Source: Saprospiraceae bacterium (GTDB taxonomy: Bacteria; Bacteroidota; Bacteroidia; Chitinophagales; Saprospiraceae). From it: DNA of 64,000 nucleotides. The position numbers and the translations under genes are program-made. The stretch is taken from the NCBI GenBank assembly GCA_024103005.1, contig JAGFJA010000007.1:1-64000 (forward strand), given 5' to 3'. Below are positions 1 through 8,003 of the stretch, piece after piece (position 1 is the stretch's first letter; every line of letters starts with the position of its first letter). The notes beneath the pieces were generated by a model that ran no database searches, was not told the origin of the DNA, and saw only the letters and a program-made list of their open reading frames with translations.

Positions 1-1
1 C

Positions 2-199
2 CTGATTTCGTTTACCCCGGCCCTAAAGAGGAGCGAAATCAGAGCTGTGCAAACCTACATTACGGGAAGAAGGGAAATTTTCGATAGTGACGGAATGCAG
101 GTTTTCCTTCTCGGAGTTTTTGCACCTGTGCAAGGGGACAAGTCAGGACACTTCTATCGGGAATACTCCGCCCTACATTATGAAGAATTGAATGATTAA
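2..199 (+). CDS. C-terminal end of an unidentified protein (5' truncated by the window)
   Basis: The frame beginning at base 2 is open for 65 codons and ends in TAA at 197-199. It enters from outside the window, so only the C-terminus is visible. The product reads as an ordinary soluble sequence ending in YREYSALHYEELND, with no membrane segment. A 65-codon open stretch in DNA of this composition, followed by an AT-rich spacer with a promoter-like sequence, supports a genuine gene end. I do not recognise the family and assign no function. Confidence 0.5.
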   Translation: MISFTPALKRSEIRAVQTYITGRREIFDSDGMQVFLLGVFAPVQGDKSGHFYREYSALHYEELND

Positions 200-279
200 G
201 TTCAAGCTTTTAAATTCTATGGTTTGGAAGAGATGGATTTACTCTGGAATAAAGCAAAAGCGAAAGGTTTGTAAATTTA

Positions 280-309
280 TTTGAAACTAATTTTTTTTAT
301 ATATCTTTA
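280..309 (+). promoter_or_regulatory. Bacteroidota-type promoter for the gene at 331
   Basis: TTTG at 280-283 is followed after 18 bases by TATCTTTA at 302-309. This fits the Bacteroidota -33 TTG / -7 TAnnTTTG arrangement with one mismatch in the last base. It lies about 20 bases upstream of the ATG at 331. Confidence 0.5.
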
Positions 310-330
310 CGCTAACAATTTTTCAATGTA

Positions 331-822
331 ATGAAACATTTTCTCGGTTCTTTTATTTTTTCCTTTTTGATGTTGCCTTTATTTTTAAATGCACAAGAGT
401 TGGTTAGTGTTAGTACTTACAAAACTTTTTCTTCGTCGGCCAACCTTGATTATATGGATCAACCTACCCGGGCAGACCTCAATCTGACAAGTACTTACGC
501 TCCGGAAAAGGATAAGTGTAAAACATACAAGGGAATGAAGGTAGCAGGATTGGTTTTAACTATAACGGGCCCAGTGGTCTTTGTCGGTGGTACGGTTCTT
601 GTCGTTACCGGAGCAATTAATTCTGAGGATAATGGAGACAAATATGCTGGTCTGGCAGCAGTAGGTGCCATTGGAATGGTTACCGGAGCTTTAATGACCG
701 GTGCAGGCATTCCGCTTCTGATTGTCGGCAATATAAAGTCAAAGAAATACTGTGGAGGAAAATCATCGCAGTTAAACCTGAATACCAATAAAAACGGTAT
801 CGGCCTGGCCTTGACTTTTTAA
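331..822 (+). CDS. Small membrane protein with signal peptide, unknown function
   Basis: The 163-residue product starts with a clear signal peptide (about residues 1-22, ending LNAQ), so it is probably exported to the envelope. Two long hydrophobic glycine/alanine-rich stretches (about residues 66-92 and 103-132) look like membrane segments separated by a short acidic loop (NSEDNGDKY). A KSKKY basic stretch follows the second. The C-terminus ends in an alternating pattern with terminal F (GLALTF), as seen in some outer-membrane proteins. It has its own promoter-like sequence upstream and no obvious operon partner. I do not recognise a named family; the topology is what can be stated. Confidence 0.75.
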   Translation: MKHFLGSFIFSFLMLPLFLNAQELVSVSTYKTFSSSANLDYMDQPTRADLNLTSTYAPEKDKCKTYKGMKVAGLVLTITGPVVFVGGTVLVVTGAINSEDNGDKYAGLAAVGAIGMVTGALMTGAGIPLLIVGNIKSKKYCGGKSSQLNLNTNKNGIGLALTF

Positions 823-1023
823 TATGTATTTGGACACAGGTATTTTTTAGCTAACGGATATTTTGTGGTCTGTATTCATTTTATTGATTAAATTTATAGT
901 GAAAATAATGGGTTGTTTTCAGATGAAAGACCCGTTTTTCGCCTGACGGGGAGGCTGATGGTGAATTAATCAGATGCAGATTCCCCAGGAATTGCAGGTA
1001 ATTACTAAGATTTTAAACTTTAT

Positions 1024-1491
1024 ATGAAATCAGAAGGTTCGACAGTAGAAGAAATCTTATCCAATGTGCCGGAAGACAGAAAGGAAGTTTTTGTCAAGCT
1101 TCACCGGACTATCCTTGAAAATCTGCCCGAAGGCTTTGTTGCCGGGATAAGTTATGGGGGATTGGGATACGTCGTGCCACATTCAATCTATCCCGCCGGG
1201 TATCATTGTAAACCGTCGGAACCATTACCTTTCGCAGGTCTTGCCTCACAGAAAAACTCGATCAATTTCTATCACATGGGTATGTATGCAGACCCGCAGT
1301 TGCTTGAATGGTTTGCCGGTGAATATCCCGGATATGCCAGAAGTAAACTTGACATGGGTAAGAGCTGCATTCGTTTTAAGAAGATGGATGACATCCCGTT
1401 TGAACTCATGGGTAAGCTCATGCAGAAGATGAGTGTCCTGGATTGGATACAATTGTATGAAAAAAGTTTCCGTTCAGGTGGTAAAAAATAA
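1024..1491 (+). CDS. DUF1801 domain protein (YdhG-like)
   Basis: The 155-residue protein is a single DUF1801 domain: an N-terminal helix pair (VEEILSNVPEDRKEVFVKLHRTI), a GISYGGLGYVV strand, and the conserved block with NSINFYHMGMY followed by a C-terminal region with KLDMGKSCIRFKKMDDIP. Members of this family are small soluble cytoplasmic proteins related to the E. coli YdhG/Bacillus YdeI fold. Their biochemical role is not established. Start chosen at the first ATG, directly before the conserved N-terminus. It stands between two unrelated genes on the same strand, so no operon function can be inferred. Confidence 0.8.
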   Translation: MKSEGSTVEEILSNVPEDRKEVFVKLHRTILENLPEGFVAGISYGGLGYVVPHSIYPAGYHCKPSEPLPFAGLASQKNSINFYHMGMYADPQLLEWFAGEYPGYARSKLDMGKSCIRFKKMDDIPFELMGKLMQKMSVLDWIQLYEKSFRSGGKK

Positions 1492-1598
1492 TATAATTGC
1501 AAACGCCTGCTTCCCGGACATCCCCAATATTGAGGATAAGCATTGCATAAATCAATCAATGGGATAAAAATTTTTTTAATAAGCAAAAAAAATATCTA

Positions 1599-1979
1599 AT
1601 GACATCAAAATCAGCAACTGACCTGGTAAAAGAAGCAAAACAGCAGATTGAAAACCTGACTCCGCAGCAAGTTGAATCGGAATTGGCCTCCGGTAATGCC
1701 ATCCTTATCGACATCCGCGAAAGTGAAGAGTTAGTTCAGAATGGGAAAATTGAAAAATCCGTTCATGCACCCCGGGGAATGATCGAATTCTATGCCGACG
1801 AGACCCTTCCTTCTCATAAGCCGGAATTTGATAAAAACAAAAGGATTATCTTACAATGCGCCTCCGGTGGACGGTCGGCTTTGACTGTCCTCACCCTAAA
1901 ACAAATGGGATATGAAAATCTGGCTCACCTGGATGGAGGTTTTAAAGCATGGAAAGAGGCCGGATTGCCTGTAGTGTAG
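1599..1979 (+). CDS. Rhodanese-like domain protein
   Basis: A single rhodanese domain of 126 residues. Visible hallmarks are the LIDIRESEEL strand-helix near residues 38-47, the HAPRGMIEF substrate-entry motif around 66-74, and the active-site loop CASGGRS near residue 88, where the cysteine would carry a persulfide. A typical C-terminus (HLDGGFKAWKEAGLPV) closes the domain. Such one-domain proteins act as cytoplasmic sulfurtransferases or sulfur carriers. The physiological acceptor cannot be read from the neighbourhood, since the adjacent genes are a DUF1801 protein and a convergent cardiolipin synthase. Confidence 0.9.
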   Translation: MTSKSATDLVKEAKQQIENLTPQQVESELASGNAILIDIRESEELVQNGKIEKSVHAPRGMIEFYADETLPSHKPEFDKNKRIILQCASGGRSALTVLTLKQMGYENLAHLDGGFKAWKEAGLPVV

Positions 1980-2261
1980 TGATGCCGATTATTCCCGTCA
2001 CAGTTATTGGATCGGGAAGGTGATGATAGATTGAAATCTGACATTAACCATTATAGAGCGAAAATTTAAGAAATTGCCCATTGCCTCAGGGCAATCGGCC
2101 CGACAGGGTCCGGAATGAATGTATTCGGGTAATAAACAGTGAAATGAAGAATAAAAAACTCTGGTAAACGGGTGGGCAATTTTTAGCTTTTCAGGTAAAT
2201 TGATCAATTGCTCCATCTGGTCTGAAGCCCGGAATATTGACAAGTACGTAAGGTAAAAGAC

Positions 2262-3800
2262 CTATAGCAAGGGTGTAAGTAAGCGACATAGACTCTCCAT
2301 CACTCTGGTAACCCATGATCTTTTCTCCCATTCTGCAAGAGTCAGGCGAGGACTTTCCTTCAGGTCTTCTTCAAACTGGAGCTGCATGATTTTATTTGTT
2401 TCTCTATCATAGATGTATGCTTCAATTTCGAAGTTAAGATAGAAACTTCTGTTGTCAAGATTGACCGTACCTATTGTGCTCAGTGTATCGTCTATTGTCA
2501 TCGTCTTGGCGTGTATAAATCCTTTCCTGTAACGATAAACCTCGACCCCTGACCGAAGTATTTGTCTGATGTAGCTGTCCATAGCCCACTGGACAAACCG
2601 TGAATCGGCTTTTTCAGGCAGAAGGAGACGGACGTGTTTACCCGAACCGGCAGCTAGTTCCAAAGCAGTGATAAACTCTGCATTGGGGATAAAATAGGGA
2701 TTGGTGATTGACACGGATGACAGGGCGGAGTTGACTGCAGCTACCATACCCAGCATATTGTAAGGTTTGGCTGAGTCAGGACCACTGCCGACAATGTCTA
2801 TAAAAGCTGTTCCACCCTCATGATCAAGCCTGAAATAGGGAAAATCAAAAGGGAAGGTCTTGCCTCCGGAAGCGTATTTGTAACTTAAAAGAAACTGTAG
2901 CTGGAGCATATTACTAGCATTGCCGCACAATCTGACGCTTGTGTCACGCCAGTAACGATGGTCTTTCCTGCGGTTGTCATAATCATTGCCTATATTAATC
3001 CCGCCGATATAGGACACTGTGCCGTCTATGACTACGATTTTGCGGTGATTGCGGTAGTTGGCATTGGTATATAGACTGCCTCTCAACGGATCAAAAGCAA
3101 AAACCTCCACGCCTCCGGTCTCTAGAATTTCAGGTAAGTCGCCTATTTCACTGCTTCCGAAGTCATCATAAATGAAGCGAACCTGAATTCCTTGTTGCGC
3201 CATTTTTACAAGAGCATCGGCTACTCTGTTTCCCGTTTCATCATCATTAAAGATGTAATATTCCATGTGGATATGGTGCCTTGCAGTGGCAATATCTTTG
3301 AGCAGACTTTCAAATTTCTGTTCACCGTTAATCAGGATTTCTATCTTATTTTTATCGGTCAGGATAGATTGTCTAAGATTGCTGAAAAGCTGAGAGACAC
3401 TATATTGGCCGGGATATTCCGCTTCCATGCTCCGACGGATATCCTCAAAGTAAGGTTTATACACCTCTGAGAACTCCCTGATGCGCAGCAGGTCGCCTGT
3501 TCCCTTGAAGGTGAATTTTTTCTTATACCGCTGGTCCCGGCCAATGATAAAGTAAACTAAAAGCCCTACACCCGGCAGCAGAATAAAGATTAAAATATAG
3601 GCTAAGGACTTGACCGGATTCCTGTTTTCAATCAGTATGGTTACAATGACTCCCACATATATGAGTGCAAACAGAACCCATGCCAAAACGTAAAGATATC
3701 CCTTCCATTCCGGATTAATATTTTCTAAAATTGATAGAAGCATCATAAAGTGATTTCGTGTATCCTCAAATTTCGAAATTTTCTTGACAAGTATCGACAA
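2262..3800 (-). CDS. cls: Cardiolipin synthase (phospholipase D family)
   Basis: Membrane enzyme of 512 residues that would condense two phosphatidylglycerol molecules, or a related pair, to cardiolipin. Two N-terminal membrane segments form the PLDc_N region (YLYVLAWVLFALIYVGVIV and SLAYILIFILLPGVGLLVYFI). They are followed by two PLD catalytic repeats with HxKxxxxD motifs: NHRKIVVIDG near residue 250 and IHAKTMTIDD near residue 430, each with the downstream GG(I/T)N or GTVN motif. Length and order match bacterial ClsA. The first ATG gives an 18-residue lead before the MMLLSIL sequence; translation from the internal ATG at 3746 is an alternative. Upstream lies a repeat-rich spacer; no operon partner. 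Confidence 0.92.
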   Translation of the reverse strand: MSILVKKISKFEDTRNHFMMLLSILENINPEWKGYLYVLAWVLFALIYVGVIVTILIENRNPVKSLAYILIFILLPGVGLLVYFIIGRDQRYKKKFTFKGTGDLLRIREFSEVYKPYFEDIRRSMEAEYPGQYSVSQLFSNLRQSILTDKNKIEILINGEQKFESLLKDIATARHHIHMEYYIFNDDETGNRVADALVKMAQQGIQVRFIYDDFGSSEIGDLPEILETGGVEVFAFDPLRGSLYTNANYRNHRKIVVIDGTVSYIGGINIGNDYDNRRKDHRYWRDTSVRLCGNASNMLQLQFLLSYKYASGGKTFPFDFPYFRLDHEGGTAFIDIVGSGPDSAKPYNMLGMVAAVNSALSSVSITNPYFIPNAEFITALELAAGSGKHVRLLLPEKADSRFVQWAMDSYIRQILRSGVEVYRYRKGFIHAKTMTIDDTLSTIGTVNLDNRSFYLNFEIEAYIYDRETNKIMQLQFEEDLKESPRLTLAEWEKRSWVTRVMESLCRLLTPLL

Positions 3801-3853
3801 TTTGGGAGGAATAAATCTTGGAGGGGAGGGAAATAATTATTTATGTTTATAAT

Positions 3854-3930
3854 TAAAAGGTCGCACCTATAGAGCTTGGATTCCGGTTTTTATACACCAT
3901 TCTATCAAAAGGTCGAGCTTACAGCACTTT
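3854..3930 (+). repeat. Paired-hairpin intergenic repeat, copy 1
   Basis: Two related half-units in the same orientation: AAAAGGTCGCACCTATAGAG (3855-3874), then a spacer, then TCTATCAAAAGGTCGAGCTT (3901-3920) followed by ACAGCACTTT. Each half contains AAGGTCG followed by a short inverted repeat. Homologous pairs occur at 4021-4091, 4116-4194, 43511-43585 and 43669-43746. Confidence 0.7.
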
Positions 3931-4020
3931 GGATATGGCGGTATTGTTATGGTGCAGAATCAACACAAAGAAAGTTGACATTTATTCTGAATTATTGTTT
4001 ATAAAAAAATGAAAGGTTTA

Positions 4021-4091
4021 ATGCTCCGGAGGAGCGACCTAATGGTAGATATGTTCGTTAAAATAATCCAAGTCCCATAGGAACGACTATT
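4021..4091 (-). repeat. Paired-hairpin intergenic repeat, copy 2 (inverted)
   Basis: Reverse-orientation copy. On the + strand GCTCCGGAGGAGCGACCT (4023-4040) carries a perfect GCTCC/GGAGC hairpin, then a TGGTAGATATGTTCGTTAAA spacer (4043-4062), then the second half-unit (CCAAGTCCCATAGGAACGAC). The spacer is almost identical to that of the copy at 43511-43585. Confidence 0.7.
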
Positions 4092-4115
4092 TAAAAAAAT
4101 ATCTAATTGTTCAAT

Positions 4116-4194
4116 ATTAAAAGATTGCACCTATGGAGCATTGATTTCCGAGGAAACTGAATTTCTACCAAAAGGTCGTGCTTATTGCACTTTT
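4116..4194 (+). repeat. Paired-hairpin intergenic repeat, copy 3
   Basis: Direct-orientation copy, downstream of copy 2: AAAGATTGCACCTATGGAGC half-unit, spacer, then TCTACCAAAAGGTCGTGCTT followed by ATTGCACTTTTTG. The GTGC/GCAC hairpin of the second half is intact apart from loop changes. Confidence 0.7.
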
Positions 4195-4286
4195 TGACCT
4201 TGCTTCAATCTATTAGATTGCCGCTTTGCGTCGCCCTGATAACGCATATCGCAATTATCCCCTCACCAAAAAAATTACATTAGAAT

Positions 4287-4314
4287 CGTCATCTTGAACT
4301 TGTTTCAGAATCTG
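4287..4314 (+). repeat. Degenerate palindromic intergenic repeat (TGAACTTGTTTCAG type)
   Basis: CGTCATCTTGAACTTGTTTC (4287-4306) followed by AGAATCTG is an imperfect inverted repeat. It resembles a short palindromic repeat that I recall from intergenic regions of many bacteria. Only one copy is visible here, so the assignment rests on recall. Confidence 0.3.
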
Positions 4315-4369
4315 TTGTCTTTTCCCGTGTAGGTGAGGACCCAATATCCCGGCTAAAGTAGAGTTTGCA

Positions 4370-4531
4370 ATGGATACAAGTAAGCCCTTCTCACTCAATG
4401 TACACCACCTCGATGAGCAAAAACGCATCATCAGTGGGACTTTTGAGTGCTACCTGAAAAAATTATGGGGTGATGATTACTCCCCCGATAGTTTGGCTAT
4501 TACGGAAGGAAGATTTGACATGCACTATTGA
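4370..4531 (+). pseudogene. Remnant: C-terminal end of a DUF6252-like lipoprotein
   Basis: An open stretch of 53 codons encodes a sequence with HHLDEQKRIISGTFE near the middle and a terminal ITEGRFDMHY. In Bacteroidota, short secreted lipoproteins resembling DUF6252 typically end with an RIISGTF...ITxGRFDVxY pattern, so this looks like the C-terminal third of such a gene. The frame is blocked by TGA about 12 codons upstream, and no signal peptide or N-terminal part is present. The remnant sits next to repeats in a gene-poor spacer, which fits a decayed locus. A small intact ORF cannot be excluded. The family link is from memory. Confidence 0.45.
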
Positions 4532-4558
4532 GACAAGAGTAATATAGGTAGATGCTCG

Positions 4559-5815
4559 TTATTTCCTCCCTTTCTCTGCCCAAATTTCCGATAAATGTAG
4601 GATGGTATCCACAGCCCGTTCCATGTCTTGTACACTGACCCATTCTACCTTACTGTGAAAGGCGTGCTCACCTGCGAAAATATTGGGGCATGGCAGACCC
4701 ATAAAGGATAATCTCGAACCGTCTGTGCCGCCTCTGATAGATGTTCTGGATGGTGTTACACCGGCACGACTGACGGCTTCTACGGCATATTCCACCACTT
4801 CAGGATACTGATCCAGTATTTCTTTCATATTGCGATATTGCTCAGTAATATTGAGATCAATCTTAGAATTCGGGAAATTTTTGTTGATGCGCTGACAGAT
4901 AGCTTCGAGGATATCTTCCAGCCTTTCCATCTCTTCATTGGTAAATGATCGCAGAATAAATGATAATTCGGCCTGTTCAAGATTGCCTTTGACGGAGGTG
5001 GGGTGGATGAAGGGTTGTTTGCCCTCTGTTGTTTCAGGACTAAGCGTATGCACCGGTAGAGCCTGCAAGATAGCTTGCTGTATCTTGATGGCATTTTCCA
5101 TCTTTCCCTTGGCAAAGCCGGGATGGGCAGCCACTCCGGTTATCCTGATATGTGCAGCCTTGGCGTTGAAGTTTTCGTCTTCTACGTGACCGACCGTCTC
5201 GCCGTCCATTGTATAGCCAAAGTTTGCATTGAGTTTTTTCATATCTACCTTATCCACTCCTCGACCTATCTCCTCATCCGGTGTAAATAAAATTCTGATG
5301 GTGCCGTGCTTTATCTCAGGATGACGAACCATCTGTGTGACGGCATCCATGATTTCAGCTACTCCTGACTTGTTGTCGGCACCCAGCAAGGTATCACCGC
5401 TTGCTGTAATAATGTCGTTGCCTATCTGATCTGCCAGTGCAGGATGTTCCTCGATGGTTATTACCTGTTTTTCGTCAAGTGGCAAAACAATCTTGCTGCC
5501 GTCAAAATTCTTATGAATAATGGGCTTGACGTCCTTACCCGAACAATCAGGACTGGTGTCCATGTGTGAACAAAAACAGATGACCGGAACCTCATAGTCC
5601 AAATTAGACGGTACAGTTGCATAGACATAGCCGTGCTCATCCATGTGTGCATCATCTATGCCGAGCTGCAGCAGTTCTTCGACTAAAAGCTTCCCGAGGT
5701 TTTTTTGTTTTTCGGTACTTGGAGTGGTGGGACTGGCAGGGTCTGACTGGGTGTCGATGGTTACATATTTCAGAAATCTTTGGGTGACGGTATATTCAAG
5801 AGATGAAAAAGCCAT
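4559..5815 (-). CDS. pepT: Peptidase T (tripeptide aminopeptidase)
   Basis: A 418-residue M20-family metallopeptidase that removes the N-terminal residue from tripeptides in the cytoplasm. Di-zinc ligand and catalytic motifs are present in order: HMDTSPD near residue 84, GADNKSG near 143, TPDEEIGRG near 180 (EE pair), GGTDGSRLS near 365, and the C-terminal HAFHSKVEW near 388. Length matches PepT (about 410). The start MAFSSLEYTVTQRFLKYVTIDTQSD matches the usual N-terminus. It is divergent from xth and stands alone. Confidence 0.95.
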   Translation of the reverse strand: MAFSSLEYTVTQRFLKYVTIDTQSDPASPTTPSTEKQKNLGKLLVEELLQLGIDDAHMDEHGYVYATVPSNLDYEVPVICFCSHMDTSPDCSGKDVKPIIHKNFDGSKIVLPLDEKQVITIEEHPALADQIGNDIITASGDTLLGADNKSGVAEIMDAVTQMVRHPEIKHGTIRILFTPDEEIGRGVDKVDMKKLNANFGYTMDGETVGHVEDENFNAKAAHIRITGVAAHPGFAKGKMENAIKIQQAILQALPVHTLSPETTEGKQPFIHPTSVKGNLEQAELSFILRSFTNEEMERLEDILEAICQRINKNFPNSKIDLNITEQYRNMKEILDQYPEVVEYAVEAVSRAGVTPSRTSIRGGTDGSRLSFMGLPCPNIFAGEHAFHSKVEWVSVQDMERAVDTILHLSEIWAEKGRK

Positions 5816-6061
5816 ATTCTTTAATTTTAGGATGGTAAATTTAGTGCTTTATTTGGAAATGAAATCAATATCAAATGGATTCATAATATTTGGTTTTCCT
5901 TTCATCGTATCCCACCTTATAAGGTCCCATTGTTTGAAATGCAATAAGATAAGGTGATGCAAGAGATAAATAAAAATGTGTTATCCGGTACCGGTATAAT
6001 TTATGCGTTGATTTTAAACTCCGGAATTTTTTCTCATATTTACATTTTAAATTACGGATAT

Positions 6062-6826
6062 ATGAAGATATTTGGCTGGAATGTCAATGGCATCCGCGCC
6101 GCAGTCGGGAAAGATTTTCTGGCTGAATTTAAGGCATCAGATGCGGATATTTACTGCATTCAAGAGACAAAGGCTCAGGAAGATCAGGTGATGGAAGCTC
6201 TTAAACCAATAGAAGGTTATCACATTTATGCATACTCAGCCATCAAAAAAGGTTATAGCAGTGTAGCTGTCCTTTCAAGGGCCAAGCCACTAAGCGTGAG
6301 TCGCGGCATCGGAATAGAGGAGCATGATCAGGAAGGAAGGGTGCTGACGCTTGAATATGAAGAGTTTTATCTGATCAATGTTTATGTACCCAACAGCGGC
6401 AATGAACTTGTTCGCCTCCCTTACAGGGCGGAGTGGGATCAAGCATTTTCAGTCTATCTCACAACTTTGAGGAAGAAGAAACCGGTAATCGCGACGGGTG
6501 ATTTTAACGTCTCTCACAAAGCAATAGACTTGGCACGTCCTAAGGAAAACTACAACAAGACTGCCGGATTTACACAGGTAGAGATAGATGGTCTTGAACT
6601 CATTATGAAAGGCGGATATGTCGATGCTTACAGGAAGTTATATCCTGAAAAGGTTCAATACACTTTCTGGAGTGCACGGTTTGGCGCACGAGCTCGGAAT
6701 TCCGGCTGGAGGATCGATTACTTCCTTGTGGATGATCGTCTGACTGCAGACATACGGGATTGTGTGATATGGGATCAGGTAATGGGAAGTGATCACTGTC
6801 CGATATCTTTAGACATTAATTTGTAG
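6062..6826 (+). CDS. xth: Exodeoxyribonuclease III (AP endonuclease)
   Basis: Base-excision-repair enzyme of 254 residues that cleaves at abasic sites and trims 3' ends. The exonuclease-endonuclease-phosphatase fold is complete: WNVNGIRAA near the start, metal ligand IQETKAQ (E35), VYVPNSG, TGDFNVSHKAID, and the C-terminal GSDHCPISLDI. The longer in-frame ATG at 5954 would add 36 residues before the universally conserved MKIFGWNVNGIR, so the start at 6062 was chosen. The gene is divergent from pepT. A small membrane-protein gene follows after 23 bases. Confidence 0.95.
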   Translation: MKIFGWNVNGIRAAVGKDFLAEFKASDADIYCIQETKAQEDQVMEALKPIEGYHIYAYSAIKKGYSSVAVLSRAKPLSVSRGIGIEEHDQEGRVLTLEYEEFYLINVYVPNSGNELVRLPYRAEWDQAFSVYLTTLRKKKPVIATGDFNVSHKAIDLARPKENYNKTAGFTQVEIDGLELIMKGGYVDAYRKLYPEKVQYTFWSARFGARARNSGWRIDYFLVDDRLTADIRDCVIWDQVMGSDHCPISLDINL

Positions 6827-6849
6827 TTTATTTAAAAAAAAACTAAAAC

Positions 6850-7350
6850 ATGACCCTTGGTGAATTTATTACATGGATAGGCTCTGAGCCACAGTATATT
6901 GTCGGTTATTTTATTTTAATACCTGTACTGGCAGCCTTAATGTGGTTTATTGCTAAAGATCAGGGGCATCTGTCGCCATGGAAGTATGTTTACAGTGTAT
7001 TGGTGTATGCTGTATGTATTCCGGGAGTGACAGCCATTGCTTTTAACCTGTATTTATTTGCATTTCAGCGGCAGGATATTTTCGCTACGGAAATTTTTAC
7101 TCAACTTTTGTCCATCCTGTCTATGGTAATAACCTTGTTGTTGATTCGGAAAAATGTGGATTTTGAATTGATTCCGGGTTTCAGCAAAATAAGCAATCTG
7201 ATTACGATTATTGCATCTGTCTTACTGATTCTTTGGTTGGGTGATAAGGTACGTATATTTTCGTTTACCTATGTTCCACTGTGGATGTTTATAGTGATGT
7301 TTGTCGGACTGATTATCCTGATAAGGTACGCCTGGGCAAAGTTATTTTAG
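6850..7350 (+). CDS. Five-helix inner-membrane protein, unknown function
   Basis: This 166-residue protein is almost entirely hydrophobic, with about five membrane spans (around residues 16-34, 46-70, 82-98, 112-130 and 137-160). Short charged loops such as AKDQGHLSP and RKNVDFELIPGFSK separate them. There is no signal peptide cleavage site and no recognisable catalytic motif. It starts 23 bases after xth on the same strand and could be co-transcribed with it. I do not recognise the family. Confidence 0.75.
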   Translation: MTLGEFITWIGSEPQYIVGYFILIPVLAALMWFIAKDQGHLSPWKYVYSVLVYAVCIPGVTAIAFNLYLFAFQRQDIFATEIFTQLLSILSMVITLLLIRKNVDFELIPGFSKISNLITIIASVLLILWLGDKVRIFSFTYVPLWMFIVMFVGLIILIRYAWAKLF

Positions 7351-7475
7351 CAACCTTCAGGCACAGCCAATCAATAATAAGAAAATCTATTGAATTTTTT
7401 CTAAATCCGGATCAATGTCATCCGGGAAGCAAACGAACTTGCCCTATCCTTACGAATTACGGTGGGATAAATCAC

Positions 7476-7510
7476 AAAGAGGCCGTCCATTGGACAGCCT
7501 CTTTTTTATA
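7476..7510. terminator. Bidirectional intrinsic terminator
   Basis: AAAGAGGC (7476-7483) pairs with GCCTCTTT (7497-7504), enclosing an inner GTCC/GGAC stem with an ATT loop. A T-run follows on the + strand and an A-run precedes. It sits between the convergent membrane-protein gene and acpP and can serve both. Confidence 0.85.
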
Positions 7511-7527
7511 TCTCAATAATTTAAAGC

Positions 7528-7770
7528 TTATGCGTTGATTTGAGATTCAAGATAAGCTACTGCATCTCCTACGGTTTTAATTTGTTCTGCCTGCTCATCA
7601 GGAATAGAAATGTTGAATTCTTTTTCAAGTTCCATGATTAATTCAACTGTATCTAAAGAATCAGCACCGAGGTGCTCAGTAAAGCTTGCCTCAAGAGTTA
7701 CATCAGACTCATCTACGCCAAGTCTTTCAACGATAATTTTTCTGACTTTTTCTTCAATACTTTGTGACAT
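7528..7770 (-). CDS. acpP: Acyl carrier protein
   Basis: An acidic protein of 80 residues carrying growing acyl chains in fatty-acid synthesis. The phosphopantetheine attachment site is visible as [10 protein letters not shown] with Ser38. Flanking helices ([33 protein letters not shown]) match the housekeeping ACP. It is not next to fabF or rnc, which is the common Bacteroidota arrangement, but between a membrane protein and uvrC. A -7 box (TTACTTTG, complement of 7809-7816) lies about 40 bases upstream of the start codon. Confidence 0.96.
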   Translation of the reverse strand: MSQSIEEKVRKIIVERLGVDESDVTLEASFTEHLGADSLDTVELIMELEKEFNISIPDEQAEQIKTVGDAVAYLESQINA

Positions 7771-7808
7771 TTTAAGATTGTTTAAGTTTGGTTTATAAAT
7801 TTAAGGTG

Positions 7809-7816
7809 CAAAGTAA
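7809..7816 (-). promoter_or_regulatory. Probable -7 promoter box of acpP
   Basis: The complement reads TTACTTTGCACC, close to TAnnTTTG. The same TTTGCACC context recurs upstream of tig and rpmI in this window, which strengthens each call. A convincing -33 TTG was not located. Confidence 0.4.
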
Positions 7817-8003
7817 ATCATTCCTGCATCTTTAAACAAAGATTTAGGCTATTATTTTTTCACCACGGTGTTTTTTTGCCACACTGGCTGTGGTATATCC
7901 CTTTCTTTTTTTTGGAAGATTTTGGCTGATTTTACTATGCTTTTAGTTGTTTCTATTATTATGACGATATATTTTTATTAAGTAACTGCTAAATAAAGGA
8001 TTT

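Noticed and set aside
2004-2243. Open minus-strand frame of 79 codons between the rhodanese gene and cls
   Set aside because: No recognisable domain, no plausible N-terminal context, odd composition; it lies in a short spacer at the 3' ends of two convergent genes. Treated as non-coding.
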